A stretch of 64,000 bases of DNA. Source: Dyella psychrodurans (GTDB lineage: Bacteria > Pseudomonadota > Gammaproteobacteria > Xanthomonadales > Rhodanobacteraceae). The notes beneath the pieces were generated by a model. That model ran no database searches, was not told where the DNA came from, and was given only the letters and a program-made list of their open reading frames with translations. The translations under genes were made by a program, and so were the position numbers. The stretch lies in assembly GCF_003363265.1 (NCBI RefSeq), contig NZ_QRBF01000001.1:1210451-1274450 (forward strand), read 5' to 3'. Numbering within the stretch: the stretch's first letter is position 1; every line of letters begins with the position of its first letter. This document shows, piece by piece, positions 53,340 to 62,612 of the stretch.

Positions 53340-54077
53340 ATGACCACCACTGAGCACAAACACGTACCACGCCATATCGGCATCGTGATGGACGGCAACG
53401 GCCGCTGGGCCAAGGCACGCCATCGCCCGCGCAGCTTCGGCCACAACGCCGGGCGCAAGGCTGTGCGCGAAGTCGTGGAAGGGTGTTTGCGTCAGGGTGT
53501 GGAGTCGCTCACCCTGTTTGCGTTCTCCAGTGAAAACTGGCTTCGGCCGGAAGACGAAGTCAGTGCATTGATGGATTTGTTCGTGCGTGCGCTGGACAAG
53601 GAAGTCGATGAGTTGCACAGCAACGGCGTACGCCTGCGCTTCATCGGCGAACTCGATGCCTTCGAGGAGCCGCTGCAAAAACGCATGCTTGTCGCCATGA
53701 AGCGCACCGCAAGCAACGACAAGCTGCACATGAATATCGCGGTCAACTACGGTGGCCGCTGGGACATCGTCCAGGCCGCGCGCAAGGCCGCCATTGCCGT
53801 AGCACGCGGGGACTTGCCGGTGGAGGCAATCGACGAGGCCGCCTTCAATCGCTGGACCTGCCTGTCCGAGCTACCGCCACTGGACTTGTTTATCCGCACC
53901 GGCGGCGACCGCCGGGTCAGCAACTTCCTTTTGTGGCAGCTGGCCTATGCGGAACTCTATTTCACCGATACGCTGTGGCCGGATTTCAACCAGGTCTCGC
54001 TGCAGCATGCCATTGATGACTTTGCCCGTCGTGAACGCCGCTTCGGCCGCACTGGCGATCAGGTCGCCCAGGCCTGA
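53340..54077 (+). CDS. uppS: Di-trans,poly-cis-undecaprenyl diphosphate synthase
   Basis: Makes the C55 lipid carrier for peptidoglycan and O-antigen. The 245-aa protein has the cis-prenyltransferase motif HIGIVMDGNGRWAKAR (catalytic D18), a SFGHNAGRKAVR block, LFAFSSENW, and the C-terminal LFIRTGGDRRVSNFLLWQ with LYFTDTLWPDF. It begins the envelope block and is followed 16 bp later by cdsA. Confidence 0.97.
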   Translation: MTTTEHKHVPRHIGIVMDGNGRWAKARHRPRSFGHNAGRKAVREVVEGCLRQGVESLTLFAFSSENWLRPEDEVSALMDLFVRALDKEVDELHSNGVRLRFIGELDAFEEPLQKRMLVAMKRTASNDKLHMNIAVNYGGRWDIVQAARKAAIAVARGDLPVEAIDEAAFNRWTCLSELPPLDLFIRTGGDRRVSNFLLWQLAYAELYFTDTLWPDFNQVSLQHAIDDFARRERRFGRTGDQVAQA

Positions 54078-54093
54078 CCGCTAAGGAACATTC

Positions 54094-54915
54094 ATGCTGC
54101 GCCAGCGAGTCATCACCGCCCTGCTCCTCGCTCCCTTCGCCATACTGCTCATTCTGCTGGTGCCGACGAGCGTCTTCGCATGGCTGCTTGCGGCCGCGTT
54201 CCTGGCAGCAACTTGGGAATGGTCGAGGCTAGCCGGCCTGAACAGCCATGCAACCCGCGGCGTGCTGCTTGCGGGCGCAGCGGTTCTGTTTGTCGTGCTT
54301 TGGTGGCTGCGGGCTTCGACCTGGGTGTGGCATACGCTGATCGTTGCCGGCGTTGCATGGTGGCTGCTGGTGTGCGTGTGGCTTCGTCATTTCGCATTCG
54401 CCGCAGCGCCGACATCCGAGAACCGCAATCTGAAACTGCTGGCCGGCGCGTTCGTGGTATTTCCCGCATGGGTTGCCGGATTGAGCATCCATGGCAGCGA
54501 GCCGCATGGTCATGTCTGGGCATTTCTTGCGATATTGCTGGTATGGGCCGCCGATACCGGCGCCTATTTCGCGGGTCGCTTTTTCGGCAAGCGCAAGCTT
54601 GCTCCGCAGATCAGCCCGGGCAAGACGTGGGCCGGCGTGTACGGTGCATTCGCTACCAGCGCGGTGGTTGTCATGGTCGGCGGCTGGCTGCTCGGCGTAC
54701 GCGATGTACGCCTGCTTGGATTGGCGGTTCTTTCCGTGCTGACGGTCGCCAGTTCGATCATCGGCGATCTGCTGGAAAGTCTGATGAAGCGCCACGCGAA
54801 CGTGAAAGATTCCGGCGCGCTGTTCCCTGGACACGGCGGCTTGCTGGATCGACTCGACAGCGTGTTCGCGGCGATGCCGGTATTCGCACTCGGCAAGTGG
54901 CTGCTGGGGCTCTGA
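54094..54915 (+). CDS. cdsA: Phosphatidate cytidylyltransferase
   Basis: Inner-membrane enzyme that makes CDP-diacylglycerol, precursor of all phospholipids. The 273-aa protein has about eight helices and the CDP-diglyceride synthetase signature near the end (LMKRHANVKDSGALFPGHGG, followed by LLDRLDS). Also seen is VWAADTGAYFAGRFFGKRKL, a metal/substrate segment. It sits between uppS and dxr, the common order. Confidence 0.96.
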   Translation: MLRQRVITALLLAPFAILLILLVPTSVFAWLLAAAFLAATWEWSRLAGLNSHATRGVLLAGAAVLFVVLWWLRASTWVWHTLIVAGVAWWLLVCVWLRHFAFAAAPTSENRNLKLLAGAFVVFPAWVAGLSIHGSEPHGHVWAFLAILLVWAADTGAYFAGRFFGKRKLAPQISPGKTWAGVYGAFATSAVVVMVGGWLLGVRDVRLLGLAVLSVLTVASSIIGDLLESLMKRHANVKDSGALFPGHGGLLDRLDSVFAAMPVFALGKWLLGL

Positions 54916-54925
54916 TCAGGTCGAT

Positions 54926-56101
54926 ATGGTCCGAAGCGTCGCCGTTATCGGTGCTACGGGCTCAGTCGGGGCAACCGCGCTCCAGGTCATCGGGGATCAT
55001 CCGGACCGTTTGCGCGCCGGCGTGCTCGCGGCACATCGCAGTGTCGAAGCGCTAGCCGCGCTTTGTGCGCGCCACCAGCCCGATGTCGCCATCATCGGTG
55101 ACCAGACGCTGGAAGCCTCGTTGGCACGCCGACTGGCCGCTGCCGGCGTGCGTTGCGACATTGCAAGCGGCGCTGACGCGATCACCCAAGCGACCATGTC
55201 GGACGGTTGCAATACCTTAATCGCCGCCATCGCCGGGGGCGCAGGCATAGCCTCCACGCTCGGGGCCGCGCGGGTCGGCAAACGGTTGCTGCTCGCGAAT
55301 ACGGAATCCACGGTCATCGCCGGCCCTCTGCTGGCACAGGCGCTCGGGCAGGGAGGCGGCCAGCTGATCCCCCTGAATCGCCGGCAAAACGCCATCTTCC
55401 AGTGCCTGTCCGATGACAGCCTGAACCTGAACGCGGATCGCCTAAGGCTTAGTCTGGTCGGCTCCGGAGGCGTCTTCCGCGGCCGCCACCGCTCCGATCT
55501 CATGACCGTCGGTCCGGAAGACCTCCGCATGTCGGTGGGAAATGCGAGGAAGCCGCAGGTCTTGGTCAATGCCGCCAGCTTGATGGATCTGGGACTGGAC
55601 CTTATCGAGGCGCACCATCTGTTCCGGGTGCCGCCGGATCAGCTGGAAATCCTGCTGCAACCGGAGGATCGGGTGCAGGCCGTCGTTGCGGGCGTCAGTG
55701 GCTCGGCACCCGTCCAACTCCGTGCCCTCGACGCTCATGCGGCCATTTCCTCGGCCTTGTTGTGGCCGGAGCGAGCCGACAAGGCCGGATGGCTCCCGGA
55801 GCTCTCCAGTCCCGCGGCATTGGCCTTCGAAAAGCCGGATATGGGTACGTTCCGCTGCCTGGCGCTCGCGCTCCAGGCGCTCCAGGCGGGCGGCGACGCA
55901 ACGACGATCCTGAATGCCGCCAACGACGTGGCCGTCGCGGCCTTCCTGGCCGGCGCCCTGCCGTTCCTGTCCATCGCCGACCTGATCGAGCAGGTTCTGA
56001 CGGAACTGCCGCCGCAACCTGTGGTCGATATTCAGACCCTCAGCGAACGCGACCGGACAGCCCGTGAGGCCGCCCGGCGGGTACTTCGCAACGCTTGCTG
56101 A
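54926..56101 (+). CDS. dxr: 1-deoxy-D-xylulose-5-phosphate reductoisomerase
   Basis: Second enzyme of the MEP isoprenoid pathway, feeding uppS with precursors. The 391-aa protein has the NADPH motif VIGATGSVGATALQVI, LLLANTESTVIAGPLL, the substrate/metal segments in LIPLNRRQNAIFQCL (in which the usual acidic and serine positions are altered), and VGPEDLRMSVGNARKPQ. The canonical Dxr carries D-S-E in the metal-binding PVDSEHNA-type motif; here it reads PLNRRQNA, so the metal ligands look changed (see findings). The ATG at 54926 follows cdsA by 10 bp. Confidence 0.85.
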   Translation: MVRSVAVIGATGSVGATALQVIGDHPDRLRAGVLAAHRSVEALAALCARHQPDVAIIGDQTLEASLARRLAAAGVRCDIASGADAITQATMSDGCNTLIAAIAGGAGIASTLGAARVGKRLLLANTESTVIAGPLLAQALGQGGGQLIPLNRRQNAIFQCLSDDSLNLNADRLRLSLVGSGGVFRGRHRSDLMTVGPEDLRMSVGNARKPQVLVNAASLMDLGLDLIEAHHLFRVPPDQLEILLQPEDRVQAVVAGVSGSAPVQLRALDAHAAISSALLWPERADKAGWLPELSSPAALAFEKPDMGTFRCLALALQALQAGGDATTILNAANDVAVAAFLAGALPFLSIADLIEQVLTELPPQPVVDIQTLSERDRTAREAARRVLRNAC

Positions 56102-56137
56102 TAAGCTTTGAGTTCCCTAGAGACGTACCTAGATTTG

Positions 56138-57487
56138 ATGAATCCCTTTTTCGGCTCGGTGTTCTGGTTGGCGGTCACGCTCGGCGTGCTGGTGACCTTT
56201 CACGAATTCGGACACTACTGGGTCGCACGACGCTGCGGCGTGAAGGTGTTGCGCTTTTCGATCGGCTTCGGTCGCGCGATATGGAAGCGCGTCGGCCGCG
56301 ACGGCACCGAATATCAGATCGCATCGATTCCGCTGGGCGGCTACGTCAAGATGCTCGACGTGCGCGAAGGCGACGTCGACCCCGCGCTGCTCGGCGAGGA
56401 ATTCACGCATCAATCGATCTGGAAACGCATCGCCATCGTGGCCGCGGGGCCGGGCTTCAACATCATCTTCACCATCGCGGCATTCTGGTTGATGTTCGTG
56501 ATGGGGCGCACCGACTACGCGCCTGTCGTCACCGCCGCGCCGCAGAGCATCGCCGCGCAAGCCGGCATACGAGCAGGCGATCGATTGCTCAGCGTCGGCG
56601 GTACGCCCGTCGCAACCTGGACCGACTCGTTCGAAGTCATCGCCAACGCCATGCTCGGCCGCACTCCGCTTGCCGTTACGGTACGCGGTGCGGACGGTGC
56701 GGACCGCTCGCTCGTGCTGCCGCTCAACAAGCTGCCAGCGGGAGAGGATGTCGGCCACTACATGGACAAGCTCGGCTTGTTGCCCGCGCCTGCCCTCCCG
56801 ATTGCCGCCACGGTGCAACCGGGTCAGCCGGCATCGCTCGCCGGCATGCAAGGCGGGGATCGGATCGTCAGCATCAACGGTAACACCGTCACGACTTTCG
56901 ACGATCTGGGCAAGCAGATCGCGACCGCCGCCGCACATTCACCCGCGTTATCGGTGGACGTGCGGCGCAATGGCAAGCCCATGCATTTCATCGTTACGGC
57001 GCGCATGGAATCGCTGAACGGGGAAGCCCCGCGCTGGGCCATAGGCATCGCCGCGCCGGCAGCGGAGACCGCCATCCAGCGCTACAGTCCGTTCAAGGCA
57101 TTGATCGCGTCACTTGAGCTGACCTGGCAGCGCACCACCGAAACCTTCACGATGGTCGGCAAGATGCTTACCGGCGAGGCTTCCACCGGCAATCTCACCG
57201 GCGTGATAGGCATCGCCCAGGTCGCCAATGCCGCAGCCCAGATGGGCCTGGACCGGTTCCTGGATTTCCTCGGCCTGGTCTCCCTCAGCCTGGCCATCAT
57301 CAACCTGCTCCCCATTCCGATCTTGGACGGCGGGCACCTGCTGTATTACCTTATCGAGCTGGTCAAAGGCAGCCCAGTCAGTGAGCGGACCATGATCGCG
57401 GGCCAGTACGTGGGCATCGCCTTGCTGGTCACGCTGATGGGGTTGGCTTTCTACAACGATATCCATCGCATCATCCTGCCCTCGTGA
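56138..57487 (+). CDS. rseP: RIP metalloprotease RseP
   Basis: Site-2 intramembrane protease that cleaves the anti-sigma factor RseA and signal peptide remnants. From the ATG at 56138 the protein is 449 aa. The zinc motif is HEFGH (H22-E23...H26) in the first helix, the PDZ domains lie at about 110-300 (IRAGDRLLSVGGTPV; MQGGDRIVSINGNTV) and the C-terminal NLLPIPILDGGHLLYYLIE contributes the third ligand (Asp). A TTG at 56108 would add ten residues; the ATG gives the family start. Confidence 0.95.
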   Translation: MNPFFGSVFWLAVTLGVLVTFHEFGHYWVARRCGVKVLRFSIGFGRAIWKRVGRDGTEYQIASIPLGGYVKMLDVREGDVDPALLGEEFTHQSIWKRIAIVAAGPGFNIIFTIAAFWLMFVMGRTDYAPVVTAAPQSIAAQAGIRAGDRLLSVGGTPVATWTDSFEVIANAMLGRTPLAVTVRGADGADRSLVLPLNKLPAGEDVGHYMDKLGLLPAPALPIAATVQPGQPASLAGMQGGDRIVSINGNTVTTFDDLGKQIATAAAHSPALSVDVRRNGKPMHFIVTARMESLNGEAPRWAIGIAAPAAETAIQRYSPFKALIASLELTWQRTTETFTMVGKMLTGEASTGNLTGVIGIAQVANAAAQMGLDRFLDFLGLVSLSLAIINLLPIPILDGGHLLYYLIELVKGSPVSERTMIAGQYVGIALLVTLMGLAFYNDIHRIILPS

Positions 57488-57711
57488 GACGGATGCGCGC
57501 CGCCGACAACATCATGTTGCCTGCTGGCCGCGGTTTCCTCATTGCGTGGCAACCCACCCGCAACGCGGCACCCGGTGTCCTGTCACCGGATCTGCCCAGT
57601 GCGAGTGCGCATTAAAACTTAAGGGGTCGGGGGACGTTCCGGCTTCAGAAAAAAAATACAGCGAGGCGGTCGGATAGGCCGTCCCGTCCGAATAACACAA
57701 CGGAATCGACG

Positions 57712-60144
57712 ATGAAGCGTATCGCCGCCCTGATCCTGCTTGCCTCCCTTTCAACGGGTGCATTCGCACTCGAACCATTCGTCGTTTCCGATATCCGTAT
57801 CGAAGGACTCAACCGCATTTCTGCCGGCACGGTGTTCAACTACCTGCCGATCAACAAGGGCGACCGTCTCACCAACGAGGAAGCCCAGCAAGCCATCCGC
57901 GCCCTGTACGGCACCAAGTTCTTCAGCGATGTCGAGCTCGAACGCGACGGCAACATCCTTGTGATCAAGGTGGTGGAGCGTCCGTCGATCGCCAAGCTGA
58001 CGATTCGCGGCAACAACGACATCAAGACCGACGACCTCAAGAAAGGCCTGAAGGACATCGGCCTGACCGAGGGCGAAACGTTCGACCGCCTCGCGCTGGA
58101 CCGCGTGCAGCAGGAACTGATCCGCCAGTACTACAACCGCGGCAAGTACAACGTGTCGGTCAGCCCGCACGTCACGCAGCTCGATCGCAACCGCGTCGCG
58201 ATCGACATCGAAATCCGCGAAGGCAAGGTCGCCAAGCTCAAGGAAGTGAACATCGTCGGCAACACGGCGTTCACCACCAAGGACATCGAGAAGGGCTTCG
58301 AATCCGGCACCACCAACTGGCTGTCGTGGTATTCGAAGAACGACCAGTATTCGCAAGACAAGCTGTCGGGCGACTTGAAGAAGCTGCAGTCGTATTACAT
58401 GGATCGCGGCTATGCCGACTTCAACCTGGACTCCTCGCAGGTGACCATCTCGCCTGACAAGCGCGCGATGTACATCGCCGCCGACGTTATTCAGGGCGAC
58501 ATCTACCACATCTCCGACACGCACCTGCTGGGTCAGCTGATCCTGCCGGAAGACACACTGCGCAAGCTGGTGTTCGTGCACAACGGCGATCTCTTCAACC
58601 GTCGTGCCATCGAGGCGACATCGGATTCGATCAAAGCACTGCTGGCCAACATCGGCTACGCCTTCGCCAAGGTGAATTCGGTTCCCAAGCTCGACAAGGT
58701 CAATCACACCGCGGACATCACCTGGTACATCCAGCCGGGTCCGCGCGTGTACGTGCGCCGCGTCATCTTCCAGGGCAATACCCGCACCGAAGACGACGTG
58801 CTGCGTCGTGAAATGCGTCAGCTCGAAGGTTCCTGGTATTCGCAGGCGGCCATCGATCGTTCGAAGATCCGCATGCAGCAGCTCGGCTACTTCAAGACCG
58901 TCACCATCGACAAGCAGACAGTGCCAGGCAGCGACGACGAGGTCGACCTGACAGTGAAGGTGGAAGAACAGTCCGCCGGCAGCCTCACCTTCGGCGTGGG
59001 CTATTCGCAGTACTCGGGCATCATCCTGTCGAGCTCGGTGTCGCAGAGGAACTTCCTCGGCACCGGCGATCAATTCAGTGTAAGCGCCGAACGCAGCGAC
59101 TACCTGACGCAGATCAGTGCCGGCTACTCCAACCCGTACCTGACCGACAACGGCATCGGCATCGGCTACAACGCGTCGTTCTCGCGCGCGGACTACACCG
59201 ACCTGGGCAGCCAGTACGCCAGCTACTCGAACAGCACCAAGTCGTTCTCGACCACGCTGGGCTTCCCGATCACCGACTTCGACCGCTTGAGCGGCAGCCT
59301 CGGTATTGGCAGCACCAAGATCAACACCTATGTGGGCTATACCCCGCAGGTTCTTGTCGACTACATCAATGCGCTGGGCCACAACACCATCCATACCTGG
59401 ACGGGCTCGCTCAGCTGGGTGCACGACACGCGCAACTCCTACTGGGCACCGACGCATGGTGGCCAGCTTACGGCGTCCGTAAACGTCGCGCTGCCTGGCT
59501 CCACCGTGCAGTACTGGACCTTCAACGGTGAAGCCAACCATTACTGGCCGATCGGCAAGGGCTTCGTGCTTTACCTGGATGGCAAGCTCGGTTACGGCAG
59601 CACCTACGGTAACCAGAAGTACGAGAACACGACAGCGGATACCGCCCTTGGCCCGGGTATCGGCTATAAGGCCGGGCAAACCGTTGCGTTCCCGTTCTGG
59701 ATGAACTTCTACGCCGGCGGCGTGACCGACGTCCGCGGCTTCCAGGACAACACGCTGGGTCCGCGCGCCTGTGCGGGCACCTCGGCGAACGGCGGCCCGA
59801 TCGCTGCCGCACCGAACGGTTTCTGCTCGGGCAGCACCTACTCCTATGCACAGCCGATCGGTGGTGCGTTCAAGGTATTGGGCACGGCTGAGTTGTACTT
59901 GCCGTTGCCATTCCTAAAGGACATCAACACGGCACGCGTTGCGTGGTTCGTTGACGTCGGCCAGGCCTATAACTCGATCAGCAACTTCCGCACCAGCACG
60001 CTCGACGCCTCCACGGGTGTCTCGCTGCACTGGCAAGCGCCGATCGGTCCGCTGATCATCAGCCTCGGCTTCCCGTTCCGCACGCAGCCGGGTGACAGTC
60101 AGTACGAGGAGCGCATCCAGTTCACCTTCGGCAGCCAGTTCTAA
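57712..60144 (+). CDS. bamA: Outer membrane protein assembly factor BamA
   Basis: Central pore of the BAM complex, which folds beta-barrel proteins into the outer membrane. The 810-aa protein has a signal peptide (cleavage after AFA), five POTRA domains (about 22-425; for example ISDIRIEGLNRISAGTVFNY's FVVSDIRIEGLNRISAGTVF, RVIFQGNTRTEDDVLRREM) and an Omp85 barrel ending in the required terminal aromatic (IQFTFGSQF). VRGFQDNTLGPRA is the conserved barrel-lid RGF motif. It is followed by a terminator. Confidence 0.97.
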   Translation: MKRIAALILLASLSTGAFALEPFVVSDIRIEGLNRISAGTVFNYLPINKGDRLTNEEAQQAIRALYGTKFFSDVELERDGNILVIKVVERPSIAKLTIRGNNDIKTDDLKKGLKDIGLTEGETFDRLALDRVQQELIRQYYNRGKYNVSVSPHVTQLDRNRVAIDIEIREGKVAKLKEVNIVGNTAFTTKDIEKGFESGTTNWLSWYSKNDQYSQDKLSGDLKKLQSYYMDRGYADFNLDSSQVTISPDKRAMYIAADVIQGDIYHISDTHLLGQLILPEDTLRKLVFVHNGDLFNRRAIEATSDSIKALLANIGYAFAKVNSVPKLDKVNHTADITWYIQPGPRVYVRRVIFQGNTRTEDDVLRREMRQLEGSWYSQAAIDRSKIRMQQLGYFKTVTIDKQTVPGSDDEVDLTVKVEEQSAGSLTFGVGYSQYSGIILSSSVSQRNFLGTGDQFSVSAERSDYLTQISAGYSNPYLTDNGIGIGYNASFSRADYTDLGSQYASYSNSTKSFSTTLGFPITDFDRLSGSLGIGSTKINTYVGYTPQVLVDYINALGHNTIHTWTGSLSWVHDTRNSYWAPTHGGQLTASVNVALPGSTVQYWTFNGEANHYWPIGKGFVLYLDGKLGYGSTYGNQKYENTTADTALGPGIGYKAGQTVAFPFWMNFYAGGVTDVRGFQDNTLGPRACAGTSANGGPIAAAPNGFCSGSTYSYAQPIGGAFKVLGTAELYLPLPFLKDINTARVAWFVDVGQAYNSISNFRTSTLDASTGVSLHWQAPIGPLIISLGFPFRTQPGDSQYEERIQFTFGSQF

Positions 60145-60181
60145 TTGGATCGACATTCGTTCGGTCTACAAGGAACTGCCC

Positions 60182-60213
60182 AAAGAAAGCGCGGCCATGC
60201 CGCGCTTTCTTTT
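60182..60213 (+). terminator. Rho-independent terminator after bamA
   Basis: A perfect 13-bp stem AAAGAAAGCGCGG (60182-60194) / CCGCGCTTTCTTT (60200-60212) ends in a T-run (60210-60213). It separates bamA from the lpxD-fabZ-lpxA-lpxB unit. Confidence 0.9.
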
Positions 60214-60288
60214 AGATTAGATCCGCAAAATCATGCGCGCCTCAGGGTGTTGACCCCCTACAATGCGCCACATGCCGGGGAGGCTTGC

Positions 60289-61317
60289 ATGAGCACCGTC
60301 CAATACAGCATCGCCGAACTTGCCAAGCGGTTCGCCCTTGAGTTCCAGGGCGATGGCGATCGCATCATCGACGGCGTCGGTACGTTGTCGGGCGCGGGCC
60401 CGAGCCAGCTGAGCTTTCTCGCCAACAGCAAATATGCCGCGCAGCTGTCGGCGACACGCGCAGGCGTCGTCGTGCTCGGCAAAGACGCATTGCCCAACTG
60501 CCCTACCTCGGCGCTGATCGCCCGCGATCCTTATGTGGCGTACGCGCAAATCGCGGCATTGTTCGAACGTTTGCCGGCCGCCGCGCCGGGTGTGCATCCC
60601 TCCGCCGTCATCGCGGCGGGTGCGCGCGTAAGCGCCACCGCAAGCATCGGCCCTTGCTGCGTTGTTGAAGACGGCGCCGTCATTGAAGACGGTGCCGTGC
60701 TGGGGCCGCATTGCATCATCGGCCCCGAATGCACGGTTGGAGCGCAGTCGCGACTCGTGGCCCGCGTCACGCTGGTCACTCGCGTCACGCTCGGAAAACG
60801 CGTACTGGCGCATCCCGGTGCGGTCATCGGCTCTGATGGATTCGGTCTGGCCTTCGACCGCGATCACTGGGTCAAGCTGCCGCAGCTGGGCGGAGTGCGC
60901 ATCGGCGACGATTGTGAAATCGGCGCCAATACCACCATCGACCGGGGCGCGCTGGACGACACCGTGCTGGAAGAAGACGTGCGCCTGGACAACCAGATCC
61001 AGATCGCCCATAACGTCCACGTCGGCGCGCACACCGCCATGGCGGGCTGCGCGGCCGTCGCCGGCAGTGCAAAAATCGGCCGCTACTGCATGATCGGCGG
61101 CAACGCCGGCGTGCTGGGGCATCTGGAAGTGGCCGACCGGGTTACCATTACGGCCAAGAGCCTGGTGACACATTCCATTCGGGAGGCCGGCGAGTATTCC
61201 TCCGGCGTGCCGCTACAGGAAAACCGTCAGTGGCGCCGCAATGCAGCGCGCTTCAAGCACCTGGATGAGTACGCGCGCCGACTGTCGGCGCTGGAAAAGG
61301 ATAAAAACGATGACTGA
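60289..61317 (+). CDS. lpxD: UDP-3-O-acylglucosamine N-acyltransferase LpxD
   Basis: Third step of lipid A synthesis: adds an N-linked 3-hydroxyacyl chain from ACP to UDP-3-O-acyl-GlcN. The 342-aa protein has the N-terminal uridine-binding domain (YSIAELAKRFALEFQGDG, LSFLANSKYAAQL), a hexapeptide left-handed beta-helix, and the catalytic histidine in QIAHNVHVGAHTAMAGC. The ATG at 60289 has GGAGG 5-6 nt upstream. It starts a new transcript after the bamA terminator; the usual skp gene is not present before it. Confidence 0.96.
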   Translation: MSTVQYSIAELAKRFALEFQGDGDRIIDGVGTLSGAGPSQLSFLANSKYAAQLSATRAGVVVLGKDALPNCPTSALIARDPYVAYAQIAALFERLPAAAPGVHPSAVIAAGARVSATASIGPCCVVEDGAVIEDGAVLGPHCIIGPECTVGAQSRLVARVTLVTRVTLGKRVLAHPGAVIGSDGFGLAFDRDHWVKLPQLGGVRIGDDCEIGANTTIDRGALDDTVLEEDVRLDNQIQIAHNVHVGAHTAMAGCAAVAGSAKIGRYCMIGGNAGVLGHLEVADRVTITAKSLVTHSIREAGEYSSGVPLQENRQWRRNAARFKHLDEYARRLSALEKDKNDD

Positions 61318-61783
61318 CAACACCGCTTCGATCACGCTGCCGGTGAACGTGGAGCAGATTCAACAACTGCTGCCGCACCGCTACCCCTTTCTGCTGGTCG
61401 ATCGCGTGATCGAGATCGTGCCGGATCAGAGCGTGGTGACGCTCAAGAACGTCACCATCAACGAACCGTTTTTCAACGGGCATTTCCCCGGCCATCCCGT
61501 CATGCCGGGCGTGCTGATCGTGGAAGCCATGGCCCAATCCGCCGGCTTGCTGACGCAAATCAGCGAACGCATCAAGGGCAATGCCGCAAGCGCACTCTTC
61601 TATCTGGCGAAAGTGGACAACGCGCGCTTCAGCGCGCCGGTGGTGCCGGGCGATCAGCTGCGCATGGAAGTCAAACTCAAGCGCCTCCTGCGCAGCATGG
61701 GTCTGTTCGAAGCCCGCACCCTGGTCGATGGCAAGGAAGTGGCGAGCTGCGAGCTGATGTGCGCAGCGAGGGCGGAAAAATGA
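61310..61783 (+). CDS. fabZ: 3-hydroxyacyl-ACP dehydratase FabZ
   Basis: Hotdog-fold dehydratase of fatty acid synthesis, competing with LpxA for 3-hydroxyacyl-ACP. The 157-aa protein has [14 protein letters not shown], the catalytic histidine in [20 protein letters not shown], and the closing [12 protein letters not shown]. It overlaps lpxD by 8 bp and lpxA by 4 bp, so lipid A and phospholipid synthesis are co-translated. Confidence 0.97.
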   Translation: MTDNTASITLPVNVEQIQQLLPHRYPFLLVDRVIEIVPDQSVVTLKNVTINEPFFNGHFPGHPVMPGVLIVEAMAQSAGLLTQISERIKGNAASALFYLAKVDNARFSAPVVPGDQLRMEVKLKRLLRSMGLFEARTLVDGKEVASCELMCAARAEK

Positions 61784-62553
61784 TCCATCCGACCGCGCAG
61801 ATCGATCCTACCGCTGTCATTGGTTCGAACGTTCGCATCGGTGCTTACACGGTGGTCGGTGCCGAGGTGCATATCGGCGATGGCACGACCATTGGTCCTC
61901 ATGTGGTGATCGAGGGCCCCACGCGCATTGGAAAGGACAACCGCATCGCCCAGTTCGCGTCGCTCGGCGGCGATCCGCAGGACATGAAATTCAACGGCGA
62001 GCGCACCGAGCTGGTGATCGGCGATCGCAACCTCATCCGCGAATTCGTCACCATCAATCGCGGCACGGGAGACGGTGGCGGCGTCACGCGCATCGGCAAC
62101 GACAACTGGCTGCTGGCCTATGTGCATGTCGCGCACGACTGCCAGATCGGCAATCACACCATCTTCTCCAACTATTCGGCGCTGGCCGGTCACGTGGAAG
62201 TGGGCGATTGGACGGTGTTCTCCGGCTATTCCGGCGCGCACCAGTTCTGCAAGATCGGCGAGCATGCCTTCATCGCCATGGGCTGCCTGCTTGGCGCCGA
62301 CGTGCCGCCGTTCCTGATGATGGCCAACGACCAGGGCGGACGCCCACGCGGCTTGAACACCACAGGCCTCAAACGTCGCGGATTTGAATCCGATCGCATC
62401 ACCGCCATCAAGCGCGCCTACCGCACGCTTTACACCTCGGGCCTGTCGCTGACCGAGGCACGCGAGCAGTTGGTCGAGCAAGCGAAAGAAAGCGAGGACG
62501 TACGCGCCATGCTCGAATTCATCGATCGAAGCGAGCGTGGCCTGGCACGTTGA
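61780..62553 (+). CDS. lpxA: UDP-GlcNAc O-acyltransferase LpxA
   Basis: First step of lipid A synthesis: transfers a 3-hydroxyacyl chain from ACP to the 3-OH of UDP-GlcNAc. The 257-aa protein is a beta-helix of hexapeptide repeats with catalytic H119 ([11 protein letters not shown]. coli H125). The hydrocarbon-ruler position that is G173 in E. coli is M167 here ([10 protein letters not shown]), which in known proteins goes with short chains near C10. The ATG overlaps the fabZ stop by 4 bp. Confidence 0.97.
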   Translation: MIHPTAQIDPTAVIGSNVRIGAYTVVGAEVHIGDGTTIGPHVVIEGPTRIGKDNRIAQFASLGGDPQDMKFNGERTELVIGDRNLIREFVTINRGTGDGGGVTRIGNDNWLLAYVHVAHDCQIGNHTIFSNYSALAGHVEVGDWTVFSGYSGAHQFCKIGEHAFIAMGCLLGADVPPFLMMANDQGGRPRGLNTTGLKRRGFESDRITAIKRAYRTLYTSGLSLTEAREQLVEQAKESEDVRAMLEFIDRSERGLAR

Positions 62554-62612
62554 CAACGTGGCCGCGCCGACCAGCGCGACCATGCGCTCCACACGACGTG
62601 GGAGGTTTCGAT

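Noticed and set aside
57751-59679. Long open frame of 642 codons on the minus strand opposite bamA
   Set aside because: It lies fully antisense to a well-supported bamA gene, has no homology I recognise and is explained by the codon bias of the sense strand in high-GC DNA.
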